Positions 10,619-22,977 of a DNA stretch of 64,000 nucleotides are shown here, in pieces (the stretch's first letter is position 1; each line of letters starts with the position of its first letter). Under the pieces are notes generated by a model. The model was not told the origin of the DNA. It saw only the letters and a program-made list of their open reading frames with translations, and searched no databases. This stretch comes from Charina bottae (taxonomy: Eukaryota; Chordata; Lepidosauria; Squamata; Charinaidae), in assembly GCA_023362775.1 (NCBI GenBank), contig JALMGJ010000002.1:110957481-111021480 (forward strand), in the 5' to 3' direction. Position numbers and translations under genes: made by a program.

Positions 10619-10652
<34 letters not shown>
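10619..10652. repeat. (TGAT)n microsatellite
   Basis: About eight tetranucleotide units. Confidence 0.95.
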
Positions 10653-12004
10653 ACTGCTGCTGATGTCCTTCTGCAGAGGGCCTTGTGTTTGGCTTTAGCA
10701 ATTTAAGAATAAATTTTATTTCATCCTCTAGAAAAGAAGTTTCCTTATAAAGTAGGAGCAATTGTCATTGTTTAAGTATGGAATAAGATGTATTTGTGTT
10801 GTGATTATTATAGGATGGGGATCTGACATCTTCAGAAAGAATTTGAATGAGGACAGGGGCTCTGCAATGGATTCTATGTCTGAATCAGGGATTCAGAGAT
10901 TGCACCACAAGACTATTTTGTGACCTCATTTCAAAGTGATGCACTATATAACCAAATCAAAGTTCTGTTTCCTTCAGCCTAAAGTCCTCTTTAGGCTTTC
11001 CAAATATGCAAATGTGGGGGACAGTTAATGGACTTTTTGGCTCTACCATCTCTATCCCCAATTTCCTTTAATAATGAGAAAGATCTGAAGAGCTGTAACT
11101 ACATTAATCTTCCATAAGATCAGGAGCCCATCATTTCCATTCCAAAGGATGCTGATCCTTTATCAGTGCCTCTCTGGCTCTTTCCTGACAGCAACATCAG
11201 GGGAAGATAACTGAGGCTTCTGTACTCAACCTTGTCTGCTCTTTGTGTTTACAATGTGTAAATTACTAAAGAGGGCCCATGAGCTTTCCTAAAATATATT
11301 CACCAATCAAGATCTAATCCATCAAACTCCCAACATGATATATAATCTAGTGGGAACAGTGCAGATAAGTTATTCCACAGCCCACTGAATAATCAATTAT
11401 AGAGGTTTGTCTTCTAAAAGTAAACTAATTATTCTATAATACCTCAGCTATGCATTGCAAGTTATCCAAGACCTATTCTTGTTGCTAGTTTTTTGTAGTT
11501 AATTTTCCTGACTTAGGAGGACAGCATTGGGTTTATACAACCCATGTGATATGTAACCAGTACTACTGAGCCCAAGATATCTAAATATGCAAACAAATGT
11601 CACTTCCCAGCAATGGTAAGTATAAATTAACACTGCTGGGTGTGTCTCATGATTGCTGTTCCTACAAACTGCCTTACAGCAGGCCAGTTATCAGGATCAT
11701 CTGAAGATGGGCTGAGGGCCAAACTCAAATAGTGGCTCACGCTTGGGCTTTTGCTAATTTTGATTTTATAAATATTCACATTATGTCTTGCTCTTTTTTG
11801 GATGTACATTATTTTGTTTCTGTGGATCATCACTTTCATTTTTATTGTAGCCAAGCACTTTAAAATTGGAAGAGATCCAAGCCTCTCTGAATATAATTAT
11901 TGACACGGCCATTCCCTAACCTTTCTCATTATTTTGCAAGTACGTAGGTATCAGTATGTAGGTATAGTGCAAGTATTTATATTTGCAAGTATATATTTGC
12001 AAGT
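10653..12004 (+). other. Intron stretch, no gene seen
   Basis: No exon or named element. At 11943-12004 the words TATGTAGGTATAGTG and TTTGCAAGTA recur, a short irregular tandem next to the SINE at 12005. Confidence 0.45.
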
Positions 12005-12344
12005 ATGTAGGTGTAGTGAGGTGCAATGGCTCAGCGGGTAAGACACCAGGCTTGTTGATCAGAAGATCACAAGTTCGGAGGTTCGAATCCCTAGCCTTGT
12101 GATGGAGTGAGCTCCCGCACTCGCCCCAGCTCTTGCCAACCTAGCAATTCAAAAGCATGCAAATGCAAGTAGATGAATAGGTACCACTTCCGTGGGATGG
12201 TAAAAGCATTCCACGCGTGTCATGCCAGCCACATGACTGCGGAAGCATCTTTGGACAACGCTGGCTCATAAGCTAACAAACGGAGATGAGCACCAGCTCC
12301 TAGAGTCTGACACGACTGTGTGGGGGGAACCTTTACCTTTACCT
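12005..12344 (+). mobile_element. Sauria-type SINE
   Basis: Same family as the copy at 2067: A-box region ATGGCTCAGCGGGTAAG, B-box GGTTCGAATCC at about 12080, body GGAGATGAGCACC, and tail ACCTTTACCTTTACC. TAGGTATCAGT follows the tail and a copy lies near 11946, before the irregular repeat, but the duplication is not adjacent to the head and is weak. Confidence 0.8.
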
Positions 12345-12540
12345 TAGGTATCAGTTAACAGAAGGATTAACATAAGAGATAAGCAACCTGTAGTTTGCAC
12401 AAGCTATCCCAAACTGTCATTTGTAGCACCCAAAGGATCATGCTGTTAAAATTCAATGGTCAGACACTGGTAGAGCAGTGTTCCACCAATTTCTGATGAG
12501 AACCAAAAGACATAAGGTATTGGCTTAGACTTAAAATAGA

Positions 12541-12700
12541 AGGAGAGGAGAGGAGAGGAGAGGGGAGGGGAGGGGAGGGGAGGGGAGGGGAGGGGAGGGG
12601 AGGGGAGAGGAAAGAAAGGAAAGGAAAGGAAAGGAAAGGAAAGGAAAGGAAAGGAAAGGAAAGGAAAGGAAAGGAAAGGAAAGGAAAGGAAAGGAAAGGA
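12541..12700. repeat. Three-block pentamer tract: GGAGA, GGGGA, GGAAA
   Basis: About 160 bases of pure purine on the + strand. A short (GGAGA)n block turns into about twelve GGGGA units, then into about eighteen GGAAA units. The middle block has closely spaced G4 runs able to form G-quadruplexes. The long apparent frames on the - strand (serine/phenylalanine/proline rich) are products of the repeat, not genes. Confidence 0.95.
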
Positions 12701-13663
12701 TTCCCACAGAAAAAGCAGACCAACCCACTTGTGTGGCATCATTAAACCATTCCCCCTCTCCTCTATGAGGAGGAGGCAGCAAAAATAATAGCAATTTTTT
12801 TTCCTTCTTGCTATTAAAACCTTATTTGCCCCAATCCTGAATATTAGCTTGCTAGTAATCCCATACAATTTCTAGCAAAGTCAATATTTCTGAGTGTCAG
12901 GGCTCTGATACTTTCAGCATGTGGTATTTAACAAATGTGGCAATGTTCTGTGTGGCCCTCCAAAGTCTTTTAGTTCCATGCATCTTGGAAATGGATAATT
13001 TCTCTCTCGCCTTAGATTCCACCACAATCTAAATTGTGATAAACATTCCATTCAGAATCTTCCAAAAGCAAGCTTGAAAGACGGGTTATAGAAAAAACTG
13101 AAGCATTTTGAAGCTTTTGTCAGATAAAAGACAGATGGTTTCATTAAAAAAGTTTCTGAACATTAAGTATGAAGAGTCCAATCAGGTACCTGCAAGCATA
13201 TCCCCATGTGCACAGATTTATCTGTGGTGGCAAGGACTTACATTTCTCCATATTCTTAAATGCTGCTGGCAAATATAGCCAATGCATTGAACTTCCACTG
13301 CTGATTCTTTGGTACAGCAGAAGGCAGGAAGAGCCTCCAAGATCTTTGAACACTACATTAAAAGAAAGTATTGTGTGAAATTAAAAGAATGTGTTGTGTG
13401 AAAGCATTATATGGTGTTTCTGTATGAACCCGAGGCAGAGGACATCAGAGAATCCCACCATCATCTTTTCTGTAATGTAAATTCTCAGCCTTTTAACATT
13501 GATTTGAAGCCGCAGCATGGTAGCGATCCCCTACAGTACTTTAGTGTCAGTGACCCTCAAAACATAACCACCCCATGGGCATGACCTTAGAAGTATATTA
13601 TCTAGCAGTGAGAGAACAAGGAAAAAAAGATGAAGGAAAAAAACATACCTTTCTTCCTTGCAG
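12701..13663 (+). other. Intron stretch, no gene seen
   Basis: AT-rich with short chance frames. It leads into the pyrimidine tract and acceptor of the next exon at 13664. Confidence 0.5.
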
Positions 13664-13770
13664 GGAACGGCCTGATTGCACACGAATTGGATTTGACAAT
13701 GAAAGCCTTCTTCTTCGGGGATGCATAGTAAGGAACACAGAGGTTGCAATAGGAATTGTTATCTATGCAG
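13664..13770 (+). CDS. ATP10B: ATP10B-like flippase exon
   Basis: A 107-nt exon between TTTCTTCCTTGCAG and GTAATT. Its first base completes the split codon of the preceding exon, and it ends with one base of a glycine codon. The peptide includes [20 protein letters not shown] and ends YAG, the strongly conserved P4 stretch before M3. No in-frame stop. Confidence 0.9.
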
Positions 13771-14389
13771 GTAATTAGTGGGGGGGGGGGTTTCATACAG
13801 CTACAGATTGAGACTAGGGTTGCAAACGAGTTCTTTCCCCCAGCAGCCTTTTGTACAATGTGAAATTTGTTTTGCATCTAGCAGTTTCTCCCCAAAATAC
13901 AGAATTGAAGAATCTACCTCTACTAACTTTTTTCTTACCAGCTCCCACCCTTCATTATTTTGGATAATGTTTAACCTGAGCAATAATTCTACAGAACTCA
14001 AAAACTGGCTATGTTACCATTCTTAGTTTTTTCTGAGAAATGTATTCTTACTTAATGCATCACTTTGGTTAGTCATATTTTGCTTCTTGAAGGTCAGTTT
14101 TTTGGTTTAAGAGAAGAAGAAATTCTGTGATACATAGTACATACCAGAAGCCAACTTGTGGCCTTTCATGGCATTCTTTGTAGGGTTGGGGGGGATTATG
14201 CTATTTTTGTAAACCATCTTGGAAATGTTCATTAAAGGTCAGTATAAAAGCAGCACTCAATCAAGATCTATAAAATGCAAAGGGAAGAAAGGTGGTTATG
14301 GTGTGTTTCATTAGTGATTGAATATAAGTGAAAGATTACACTCCCCAGAGAGAAAACTGCATTGTCAAGAATGATTTTTAAAATAATGG

Positions 14390-14465
14390 GTGCTGGAACT
14401 CTTCAAATTCCTAGGCTGGGAATTGGGGGAGTTGCAATCTCAACCAATCTGAAGAGTGCCAGTGT
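14390..14465. mobile_element. Short palindromic MITE-like remnant
   Basis: GCTGGAACTCTTCAAATT at the left and TCTGAAGAGTGCCAG at the right are imperfect complements, around a core with GGCTGGGAATTGGGGGAG. This is consistent with an old hAT-type MITE, but family assignment is not possible by eye. Confidence 0.4.
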
Positions 14466-14791
14466 GAAAAAGCTGTCTTCACCTTCTTTTGTGAATAAAA
14501 AATCCCCATCCCAGGTCCTCAAGAACTGTTTAAACTAATGAAGTTTGCTCTGAATAACTTTGCCTATGACTGAGATGTCAGCATGCACTCTTTTGGTTTG
14601 CATAAAAATGTTGCAGTTGCTGTTCTGATAACAATAAAACTGTCACTCAGAAAAGAGATAGTTAGAACTAAATTCCATTCCTTATCTTGTCATTTTAAAT
14701 ACTGTAGCAGCTCCTGACTTTAAGAACACTGGCATAAAAATAGGAGTACCTCTTAGGGATACTTTTATTTTCCTAGTACATCCCTTTCCAA

Positions 14792-15018
14792 TTTCATTTC
14801 CAAAAAAAGAAGATGCTGATGCTAGGGAAAGTGGAAGGCAAAAGGAAGAGGGCCAGACCAAGGGCAAAATGAATGGATGATATTCTGGAGGTGACCGACT
14901 TGACCTTGGGGGAGCTGGGGGTGGCAACAGCTGACAGGAAGCTCTGGCGTGGGCTGGTCCATGAAGTCCATGAAGTCATGAAGAGTCGGAAGCGACTGAA
15001 CGAATAAACAACAAATGG
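14792..15018 (+). mobile_element. BovB/RTE LINE, 5'-truncated to the last 227 bp
   Basis: The + strand encodes the C-terminal tail of BovB (KRGRPRAKWMDDI followed by a VHEV...MKSRKRLNE end) and stops at the AATAAACAACAA 3' end. It is flanked by an 11-bp duplication TCCCTTTCCAA at 14781-14791 and 15019-15029. There is a small in-frame duplication of CATGAAGTC near 14968. It is a dead-on-arrival insertion. Confidence 0.85.
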
Positions 15019-15174
15019 TCCCTTTCCAAAATGGACCATTTGCATGTCAAATGTTTGAAGCTGGGGGTGTGATTTGATATACATTCACACACCACCTGCT
15101 CATAAGCAAGGAAAAGTGGAGACCTGAGATCACAGTGATGCTACAAAACACAGCCTGGTTTTGCTTTCATGTTG

Positions 15175-15640
15175 TATTTATTTAGAAATGTGCAAAGCCA
15201 CCCAACTCTACAACAACTCTGAGCAGCTTACAGTAAAAACAGGGAAAAAATACCATTAAAAACTCAAGTTCCAGAATAAAAATAACCATTAGATGACATT
15301 CAAACATATAGGACCCACCATCCACACTGTAACCTAAGACGTGGGGAAGGAGCCAGGTTTTTAAGGCTCTTTTAAACACAGCTCAGGTGGGGCCAAATGT
15401 ATCAGGGATGGTGTTCCAGAGGGCAGGTGCTGCAACAGAGAAGGCATGCCTCCTAGGTCCCATCAGGTGGAACTGCTTAATGGATGGGACCTGGAGCATG
15501 TTCAGTCTGCCCAATCGTACAGGCCAGACAAAAACCACAGAAGACACATAGTCCTTTAAATAATCGGGCCCTATGTCATGAAATTCCTTGGTTACAACTT
15601 TAAACCCCCATCTATTGAAATGGGAACCATTTGATTCCAA
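15175..15640 (-). mobile_element. L2-group LINE 3' end
   Basis: The - strand frame 15640-15383 encodes the ORF2 C-terminus (YLKDYV, RLGRLNMLQVPSIKQFHL, HAFSVAAPALWNTIPD), comparable to the end of the L2 copy at 37661. The 3' untranslated tail follows to about 15175. It is 5'-truncated. No duplication was found. Confidence 0.7.
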
Positions 15641-16149
15641 TTTACTATGTGTTTCTTTTTGGCCTGCTGTTTTGTTGGTGCTTCAGATTCACTATGGGAA
15701 GAGCTAAATAGCATTAAAATTATTCACTGCTGGATCTGACTTATTGGACTTTCTTTATGTTCACCCAGAACACGCACTAGTAGATTCTCATTAAGTCAGT
15801 CTGGCAGCTGTGAAACAGTCAAACTTACTTAGAAATCAGTGGGCCATCTAATTAGATTTTAAAGCATTACAGCACTCTGTATTTCCTGGCTCAAGTTGAT
15901 ATTCATTGTGAATAAGGACTTCTGCTAACCACCAGCCTTTCCATTTGCAAATAATCCCCAACAGACTTTAAATCTAATCTGTGATTTCTCCACATTGTTC
16001 TCATTATCTGTAATCTCAAGCACATTCAGTATGATGTTGTTTGTACGACAGTGGATTTTGAGGTTGTAGAAAGCTGAGCACAAAGAATGCTGGCCAAGTA
16101 TTCATTTTTCTGTGTTAAACTAGCCAGTTGCTGAATGTATGTATGTATT
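15641..16149 (+). other. Intron stretch, nothing recognised
   Basis: AT-rich DNA with no exon signature or named repeat. Confidence 0.5.
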
Positions 16150-16325
16150 TGTTTGTTTGTTTGTTTGTTTTATTTAATTTTTATCCCGCCTTTATTATTT
16201 TTATAAATAACTCAAGGTGGCGAACATACCAAATACTCCTTCCTCCTCCTATTTTCCCCACAACAACCACCCTGTGAGGTGAGTTGGGCTGAGAGAGAGT
16301 GACTGGCCCAAGGTCACCCAGCGAG
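16150..16325 (-). mobile_element. SINE 3' part (same family as 6386 and 63171)
   Basis: Reads on the - strand from GGTGACCTTGGGCCAGTCACT through the body to the tail GGCGGGATAAAAATT. The tRNA head is missing, so it is 5'-truncated. A TTTG repeat (about 16146-16168) borders the tail. Confidence 0.7.
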
Positions 16326-16393
16326 CATTGTCCCCACAGTTCCATTAATTCCCTCTACCTTCATAGAAAGAGGAGTGAATACATTCTTAGTAT

Positions 16394-16396
<3 letters not shown>

Positions 16397-16428
<32 letters not shown>
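16397..16428. repeat. (CA)n microsatellite
   Basis: Sixteen CA units. Confidence 0.95.
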
Positions 16429-16429
<1 letters not shown>

Positions 16430-19068
16430 TGCTGGCACACAGTTCATGCAGCTGTTCACATATATTTTTGTACATTTGTTTACTGTATTGCAAGTTATTT
16501 CTTGTGATAGGCTGCTATACAAGCAGTCACAAGGAAAGATTGCTTATTGAAACCATTAACACAGAGAAGCTTCAAATAGCACCTCTTCACATGGAACCAA
16601 ATCGGCATTGTAGAGCAGATCTTGCAAAAGTGGCGTTCTAGCATAATGTGTGAAGTATGTTATCCCAGCAAATCCTGAGTGCTGCAAGGCAACAAACCCT
16701 GTGAGAGCAACATGCAAACAAAATTGCACTTGGGGGCTTTTCTACTTGCTAGGCCAGGTAAAATGCTAGCTAGGAACTGAAAGTTTGGGGATATGGAAAC
16801 CAAAGGGAAAACACATGCCAACAAATACAGAATGATTTGCTGGAAAACAAGTCCCATATGTCCCTGAAGCAAGGGACAGAAAATGAAAATGAACTTTCCA
16901 AATGTGACAAGGAACAGAGGTCTTAGAGATTTGCACGTATCAGGGCTGGTTTGCAGAAAGCATTTGTCCTGACTAATAGTGAAGAACCATGCTGAGATGA
17001 AATGTGGAAGCTCTAGTGTTTATTGTTCTACTCTGCTAGACAGAATCTAGGTAAACTGAAATAAATTAGCAAACGCTAAGGGAAACGGCCCATAAAACTA
17101 AGGCCGTTAGTTTTCTTGACTCTCTTAGGAGGGAACCAAAGAGACTCCGTACTGCGCATGTGTTTGTCCCCCTGGAGAGGGCCCCCTCCTTCTCCACCAG
17201 CTATCTCCCTGACAGCATTGTACAATTGACAGACGGTCATACACCCCAAAAGGCAGGGGAGACTAGAAGCATTCAACATGCTTACACTTTTTTAAGACAC
17301 TGAAACAGAATTTTTCTGTCTTTATGGAAGTGAGATACGTCATGTAACGGGCTCTCAATATAGTCACAGCAAACATCACACATGAAACACCAGTCCTGTT
17401 TTCATTCCTGTAATATTCCATGTATTAACCTAGATATTAAATGTATTTCTCTGATTAGCACACATCAGGGAGCTCTGTGGGAACTCTCATTTCAGGAAGT
17501 CATCTGGGCTGACTATAATGTATGTTGCCTCTGGATTGGGTTCAGAGACAGAATTTACCAATTGATTTGTGGGTCAAATAAAAAATCCCTTAAACTAATT
17601 GCTGTGATTTCCATAGTAGCCAGCCAGATGGTGCTGAGAAAGTCACAAGCAGAACATGATGGAGCAGCAACTGCCAACTTCTATTAACCAAATTGCTTCA
17701 GAATGTGGAAAATCATTTGAATGCTTGTGGTTAATTTCCATTAATACTGCTGTCCAACACATAGTGGACTAATCCAGAATTGGCAACACAGCACCTTAAG
17801 CACCAAGAAACCTGCAGCATCCCCAGATGGCAACTGCAGAATCCCCAAACCATTTTTAAATAAAAATTAAAAAATGGCCAGAATCTCCCAGGGGTTTTTT
17901 TTTACATTCTTTCATAAGCTCACATTTCAGCAAGAAGAGTAATCATATGGAACTTAAGAATGTCAGTACTGCTTAGGAAAGATCTTGGGAGGGAGATCAC
18001 CAAAGATTGTAGACTTGTGAAATGAGAAACATTTTTAAAAGTGTCGTTTTTTATTTCTTGGCTCCTGTCTCCTTGTGTGAGATTCCATGACGGAACTAGG
18101 CACCTGAACGTGTTGCTAAGCTCTCTCCAGTCTTTTTTAAAATTATGTAAGGAGCGACCATCACCAAATCTTGTGGCAATTATTAGATAACTTTTGCTTC
18201 TTGTATTTGGGAGAGACATCATATATTCAGGAGATTTAGAAGGCATTTATAAAGATATAACATTCAGCAGAAGTAAATAACACATTCATTTCAGCCATCT
18301 GATTTATTAAGAGACCCCAAAGAAGTAAATATTTAACCTTAAATATTTAATTTTTAAATAATCTGCAATGTAAACTTTTTTTAAAGTCCAGTTTAAAATA
18401 GTTCTGTACTCATTCTCTCCACATTGTTGATAAGTTTATATAGTCCCAACCTGACCCTCCTCTTTTTTTTCCCCTAAAGTAAAAATCCAAACTATTTATG
18501 TACTTATTTTCAAGACATTTTTAAAAGGCCTTTCAGCTTTTTACAATCCAGGTTGATGAACAGCAATAAGAACATAATAGCCCTATCAAACCACTGCTTC
18601 ATCTAACTATCTGCACTGACAGGCAGCTGTTCCTCTCAGTTGCAGATAAGAAACTTTCCCAGTCTTACCATTATTTACTTCCAGTAAATCCAAGATAGCT
18701 ACCTGTGGCGTTTTAAGAAATCAGGATGTATTGGTGCCACCTTCTTGGCTTCCTGCAGTGTCAGTCTACCACTGGTACTCTGTTGCCAAGATTGTAGTTC
18801 AAATTAAATCTATAGGTGGCTGAGGAAGTGTTTGCACCAATCTCAGCCCCATTATTTCAGGTAGGAAATGCTTGAACCCATCCTAAAAATATAACCATAA
18901 TGATCAAGAGATGAGTATACTCCTGTGGATTTGGTGATCTTTCTGTATAATCCACCTGTAATCTCTTCCATTAACCTGTTATTCTTTGTGCCATCAGTAA
19001 TTTTTATTTTGGTCTTCAGTTTTGCATAGCACAACATGAACATTCTTCTATTGTCCTTTGGACCATTT
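16429..19068 (+). other. Long intron stretch, no gene seen
   Basis: No splice-bordered open exon with flippase homology and no repeat I can name. Frames here are short and compositionally ordinary. Confidence 0.5.
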
Positions 19069-19119
19069 CTCTCTCTCTCCCTCTCCCTCTCCCTCTCCCT
19101 CTCCCTCTCCCTCTCTCTC
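19069..19119. repeat. (CCCTCT)n repeat
   Basis: A pyrimidine hexamer run, about eight units with CT dinucleotide edges. The - strand frame crossing it (arginine/glutamate repeats) is an artefact. Confidence 0.9.
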
Positions 19120-19578
19120 ACTTTCCTTAAGGTTTCTTCCTTTGGCGTGCCCAAGAATTACATGCCCACAGATTGAATCGAGGATCTTTTGACTACAAAG
19201 CATGTCCTTTGCAATAGACCTGCAGACCTTCTATCCTTTCTCCAGGATTTGTGTCTTAATTTGAGCAGGAATTCTGTTTTTAGAGCTTATACTGTACATT
19301 GCTTCATAGAGCTTCCTCCAAAGAAGATATTAATAGATCTCTCTATGAGAGACAATCCTTTCCAAAAAATTTTGAAACTGCAAGACACTTGACATCACTG
19401 GAAATCATGTTCTTGCACATGCCTATCCTTTAAACATGTATTCCTAAAAAAATACTGTGAAAATGAATATTGGAAAGCCACTGTATGTTTGTATGTCTAG
19501 AGGTATCTAAAGCTTGGTTCCCTGTAATCCCTGAGTTAAGATAATTTTCTTCTCTTTATGCATGTGCGCAACTGGAAG

Positions 19579-19710
19579 GCCAGGAAACCAAAGCTATGCT
19601 GAATAACAGAGGTCCTCGTTGTAAACGCAGCAAGATAGAACAACAGATGAACATGGATATATTCTTCTGTGTGGGACTGCTTTTCGTCATGTGTCTCATT
19701 GGTGCATTAG
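19579..19710 (+). CDS. ATP10B: ATP10B-like flippase exon: M3 region
   Basis: A 132-nt exon. The acceptor is AACTGGAAG before GCCAGGAAACC, preceded by a rather weak TTTTCTTCTCTTTATG tract. The donor is GTATGG. It reads [20 protein letters not shown] then the hydrophobic [19 protein letters not shown] helix (M3). The usual glycine-histidine pair at the exon start is Gly-Gln here. This exon start was chosen because it preserves phase with both neighbours. Confidence 0.88.
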
Positions 19711-22700
19711 GTATGGAACAGTGGTGAAAGCCATGTCCACTATTTGCAAAAGGATTTTGTATCATGGTGCACTTGAATGGGCTTTTCACGGGTGAGAAGA
19801 TCAGTGCTACCATTTGCCAGAGGGAAGGAAGGCTCTCAAGTAGCACAGGTGGAAAGAACCTGAACAGTGGCAATCAATATCTGCCAGTGTCCTGCAACAC
19901 TAGCTCTATTACACTAGCATGCTGCCCTCGTGTACTGTCAGCATTGGTAGACCAAACTAGGATGTCAGAGTTATAAATGCTAACTACTTTATTATAAGGT
20001 TACAGTAATAGCATCTTGAAAGTCTTACCCCACTTCGCCCCTTTCTCCCTTTATCTTCATGAGAACTAGGGAGGGTCATGTCTGGGACGCTTATTCAAAT
20101 TACATTTTGGCCCCAGACTCAGATTTATTTTACGTATCTGACCATTGCCTTGGTTGTGGCTCTGCCTCCTGTTCCTCACGGTTATTCCTACTGCCTGTTA
20201 CAGATACATCTTTATCATTAGAGATGAATGAAGATTGTATTGCCAGTCCAGCTGACTTGTATGCATGGAAAAGAGGAAGCCCACTGTCTTGTCTTTTGCT
20301 TCAGGCCACAAAATTTCTTGAGCCAGCCCTGAAGTTTGCTTAATTTAAGTTTAATCTGAACACGATCCACATTGTAGATCAGAACAACCTGCAGAACTTT
20401 TTATTCTACTGAAGTCACTGTGTAAAATGGGGGGGGGAAGAATGATGCATGTGAGCATTAAGTACATCTGTATATCTAAGATTTACACATTTATTTAGAT
20501 TCATGTAAAGAAATTTTCTGAACAGCCCCCCCCCACACACAAACTTTTTAATTGAAAACCTCCATGTGCTATAGACTTTTAAAAAACTCCTCATAAAAAA
20601 AAATGTTTTGCCATAAGAAAAAGAGAGAAGAGAGAAGGAGCAGCATATATAGGGAAGGGGGGGAAAGCTAATCTAAAGCAACTTGGCTCAGATGTTCAAA
20701 CTGTGTTCTTTGGAACCCTAGGATTCCATGAGAACTTGATGGGGTCCTGTGAGAGACTAAGAGAGAGGGGGGGAAAGGTTTATTCAAATGCAGCCAGCAT
20801 TTTCTATCACTAGAGCAGTTTCCCTAGCCTGGAAAAGTTTGAAAACCCCTTCTTTAGTTCATGGATTTTTTTTTTTAATTTAGGGGAAATATTTTGTTAA
20901 TCATGGAGTATTTCTTGTTAAAAAGAGAGTATTTGCAATTGATAGAAGATGCATTTTTCCTATAGCTCTTTGGATTAGAGTCACAGAGATTTCATCTAAA
21001 GATTATCTAGGTCTGGATTCACATATGATGTTAAGTCTGAAAATCTCCTATATATCCATACTGGGATGCTGTGTTTAAACTTGATTCTGTGGCATATTCT
21101 TGGTTTGTATGTATGCAGCACTGACCAGGCCTTTTGAGCCTTCCTATTATTCTTTCTGTTTTTTTCTATTATTCTTTCTATTGTGCTCTGACAGTGTGAC
21201 TCTGGCTGCAAATTGCAAGGAAAGAGTCATAATGGCCTTGCAAGAAATTTTGCCTGCCATTACTAGTTTTTCATTGTGAAGCCCGTAATAAGCTTATGAG
21301 AAACACTCTGAAAACAACAGCTAAAGCCCATGCAATATGGATAGAAATTTGGATGTGAAGACAAAGTTCACTGCTAAAATTAACAATTCATTGTTGTGGA
21401 CTCCCTAGATGGTACCGATCACTTTCAATAAGTAGCAAAAGAAAAGATTGCTCTCTTAGCAATTGCAGTGATTGTGTCCTAATGTGACCAGGATTTGCAA
21501 GGATGTCAAATTCTAATGAAAACAAGTCCACCAAGACTGCACAAATAAATATTTTGGCAGAAGAAGCAAATGTTCCTATAATTGTGTCCCATTTCTAAGT
21601 GTCAATCTGCAAGTGAGTTGCAAAACACTCCACTGGAAGATTTCGCACTTAATTTCTTTTATGTAGTGAGAGCCTTTGAGGAATGTGGCATGACATGCCC
21701 GAAATCTGTTGAATTAGCCAGACAAAAAGAGCTGAACGGTCTAGAAATGAAGAATCCTAACTAAGCAGCAGTTCGCTTTTCTTTTTCTTTTCTTTTTTTA
21801 ACAAAATGGGGGCTTCAGGTTCAAGTTATTGTCTTGGTTTGACCTGGGAGTGCAACTGAATGAGTTTTGCAGGGTGGGGATGCAATATATCTTCCTCTTC
21901 AGGGAGAAACAAACTAGTTCATAACACTTAAGATGGAAAAGCAGGTTGCAAACATGTTTTGCCTTAATTGTTATAAGCCTTAAAACTGGGGAACTTCATC
22001 CCATCAGAAATGTCCTGGTCTACTTTCTCAGACCTCCTAGGAGTGCCCTGCAAGTATTTGTTTTTTACATACTTTTCATTCTAAGGAGATGAGTAGGAAA
22101 TGATTTTTTCTTCTGCTGTATTGTCAGTGTTGTTTGCCAGAGGCTTTAATGTTGCACTTTAATACAGGATGGTGGTATTTTATTTAAATGATCACTCGTC
22201 CTAGTGAAAAAGTCAGTTGCTGATATCTATTGATAATAAACTCCTAACTGTTTGGTTTCATACAAAATCTAATTTTATATACTTAAGAACAGCACAGTTT
22301 GTTTTTTAACTGTTCATTAGATAATAGCTTATAAGCCAGCACCGCATCGGAGTGCTTGAAGTGGAAGTAGATTATAGTTGCAGAGCAAATAGCCCATGAT
22401 GTGTGCTGAAGGAAAAGCAACAAAACACTGGCGGGGGAGGAACCTTTCTGCTTTAAATTATTACAGAGTAATGAACCAATTACTTGTGGGTTACATACCA
22501 CATTATACCAGTGAACTTCTGCTCGAGCAAAAGGATATTTCTTTCCTCCCTTATCCATCCCTTTAGGTCCCCAAATTACTCCAGAAGGTCCTGCTCTGAA
22601 TTTGCAGAGAGGGGTTAATGAGAAGGGACAGGAAGAAGGGAAGGAGGGAAATCCATTCCAGCGACCAGATGCTGCTCCATCAGTGTGGGGACACAGTTGA

Positions 22701-22808
22701 ATACAATCTTGTTATATTTTATTTTAATGTGCTTACCTCCCCCTTCACAGCTCCCTGCATATGCTCTTCTGAGTTCATCATCTTAAAATATTTTGTATTT
22801 GTATGCAG
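19711..22808 (+). other. Intron stretch, no gene seen
   Basis: Unremarkable AT-rich intron with short homopolymer runs (for example G-runs at 20430 and 20770). No named repeat and no further exon. Confidence 0.5.
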
Positions 22809-22936
22809 GTCATGGCTTTTGGAATGGGAGTTTTTTCACACATCCCTTATTTATCATCCCAGATGTCAATGGCAACTACCTTGCTCCAGCTCTTGCAGGT
22901 TTCTACACATTCCTGACAATGATCGTCCTTTTGCAG
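22809..22936 (+). CDS. ATP10B: ATP10B-like flippase exon: exoplasmic loop M3-M4
   Basis: A 128-nt exon between TTTGTATGCAG and GTGGGA. Two bases complete the split glycine codon, and it ends in phase 0 at CAG. It encodes [14 protein letters not shown], then [15 protein letters not shown] and the start of M4 ([10 protein letters not shown]). A retrovirus lies 41 bases beyond the donor in the same orientation. Confidence 0.9.
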
Positions 22937-22977
22937 GTGGGAAAATCGTTACTGTATGAATGAGATTTAAGGTGGTG

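Noticed and set aside
12446..12868. Overlapping - strand frames rich in Ser/Phe/Pro
   Set aside because: They are translations of the pentamer repeat; composition is dictated by the repeat and no flanking signal supports a gene.
17920..18246. 108-codon - strand frame, and 23240-23446 and 22618-22959 on +
   Set aside because: No homology, splice context or codon signal; 22618-22959 merely overlaps a flippase exon in another frame and 23240-23446 lies in the ERV LTR.
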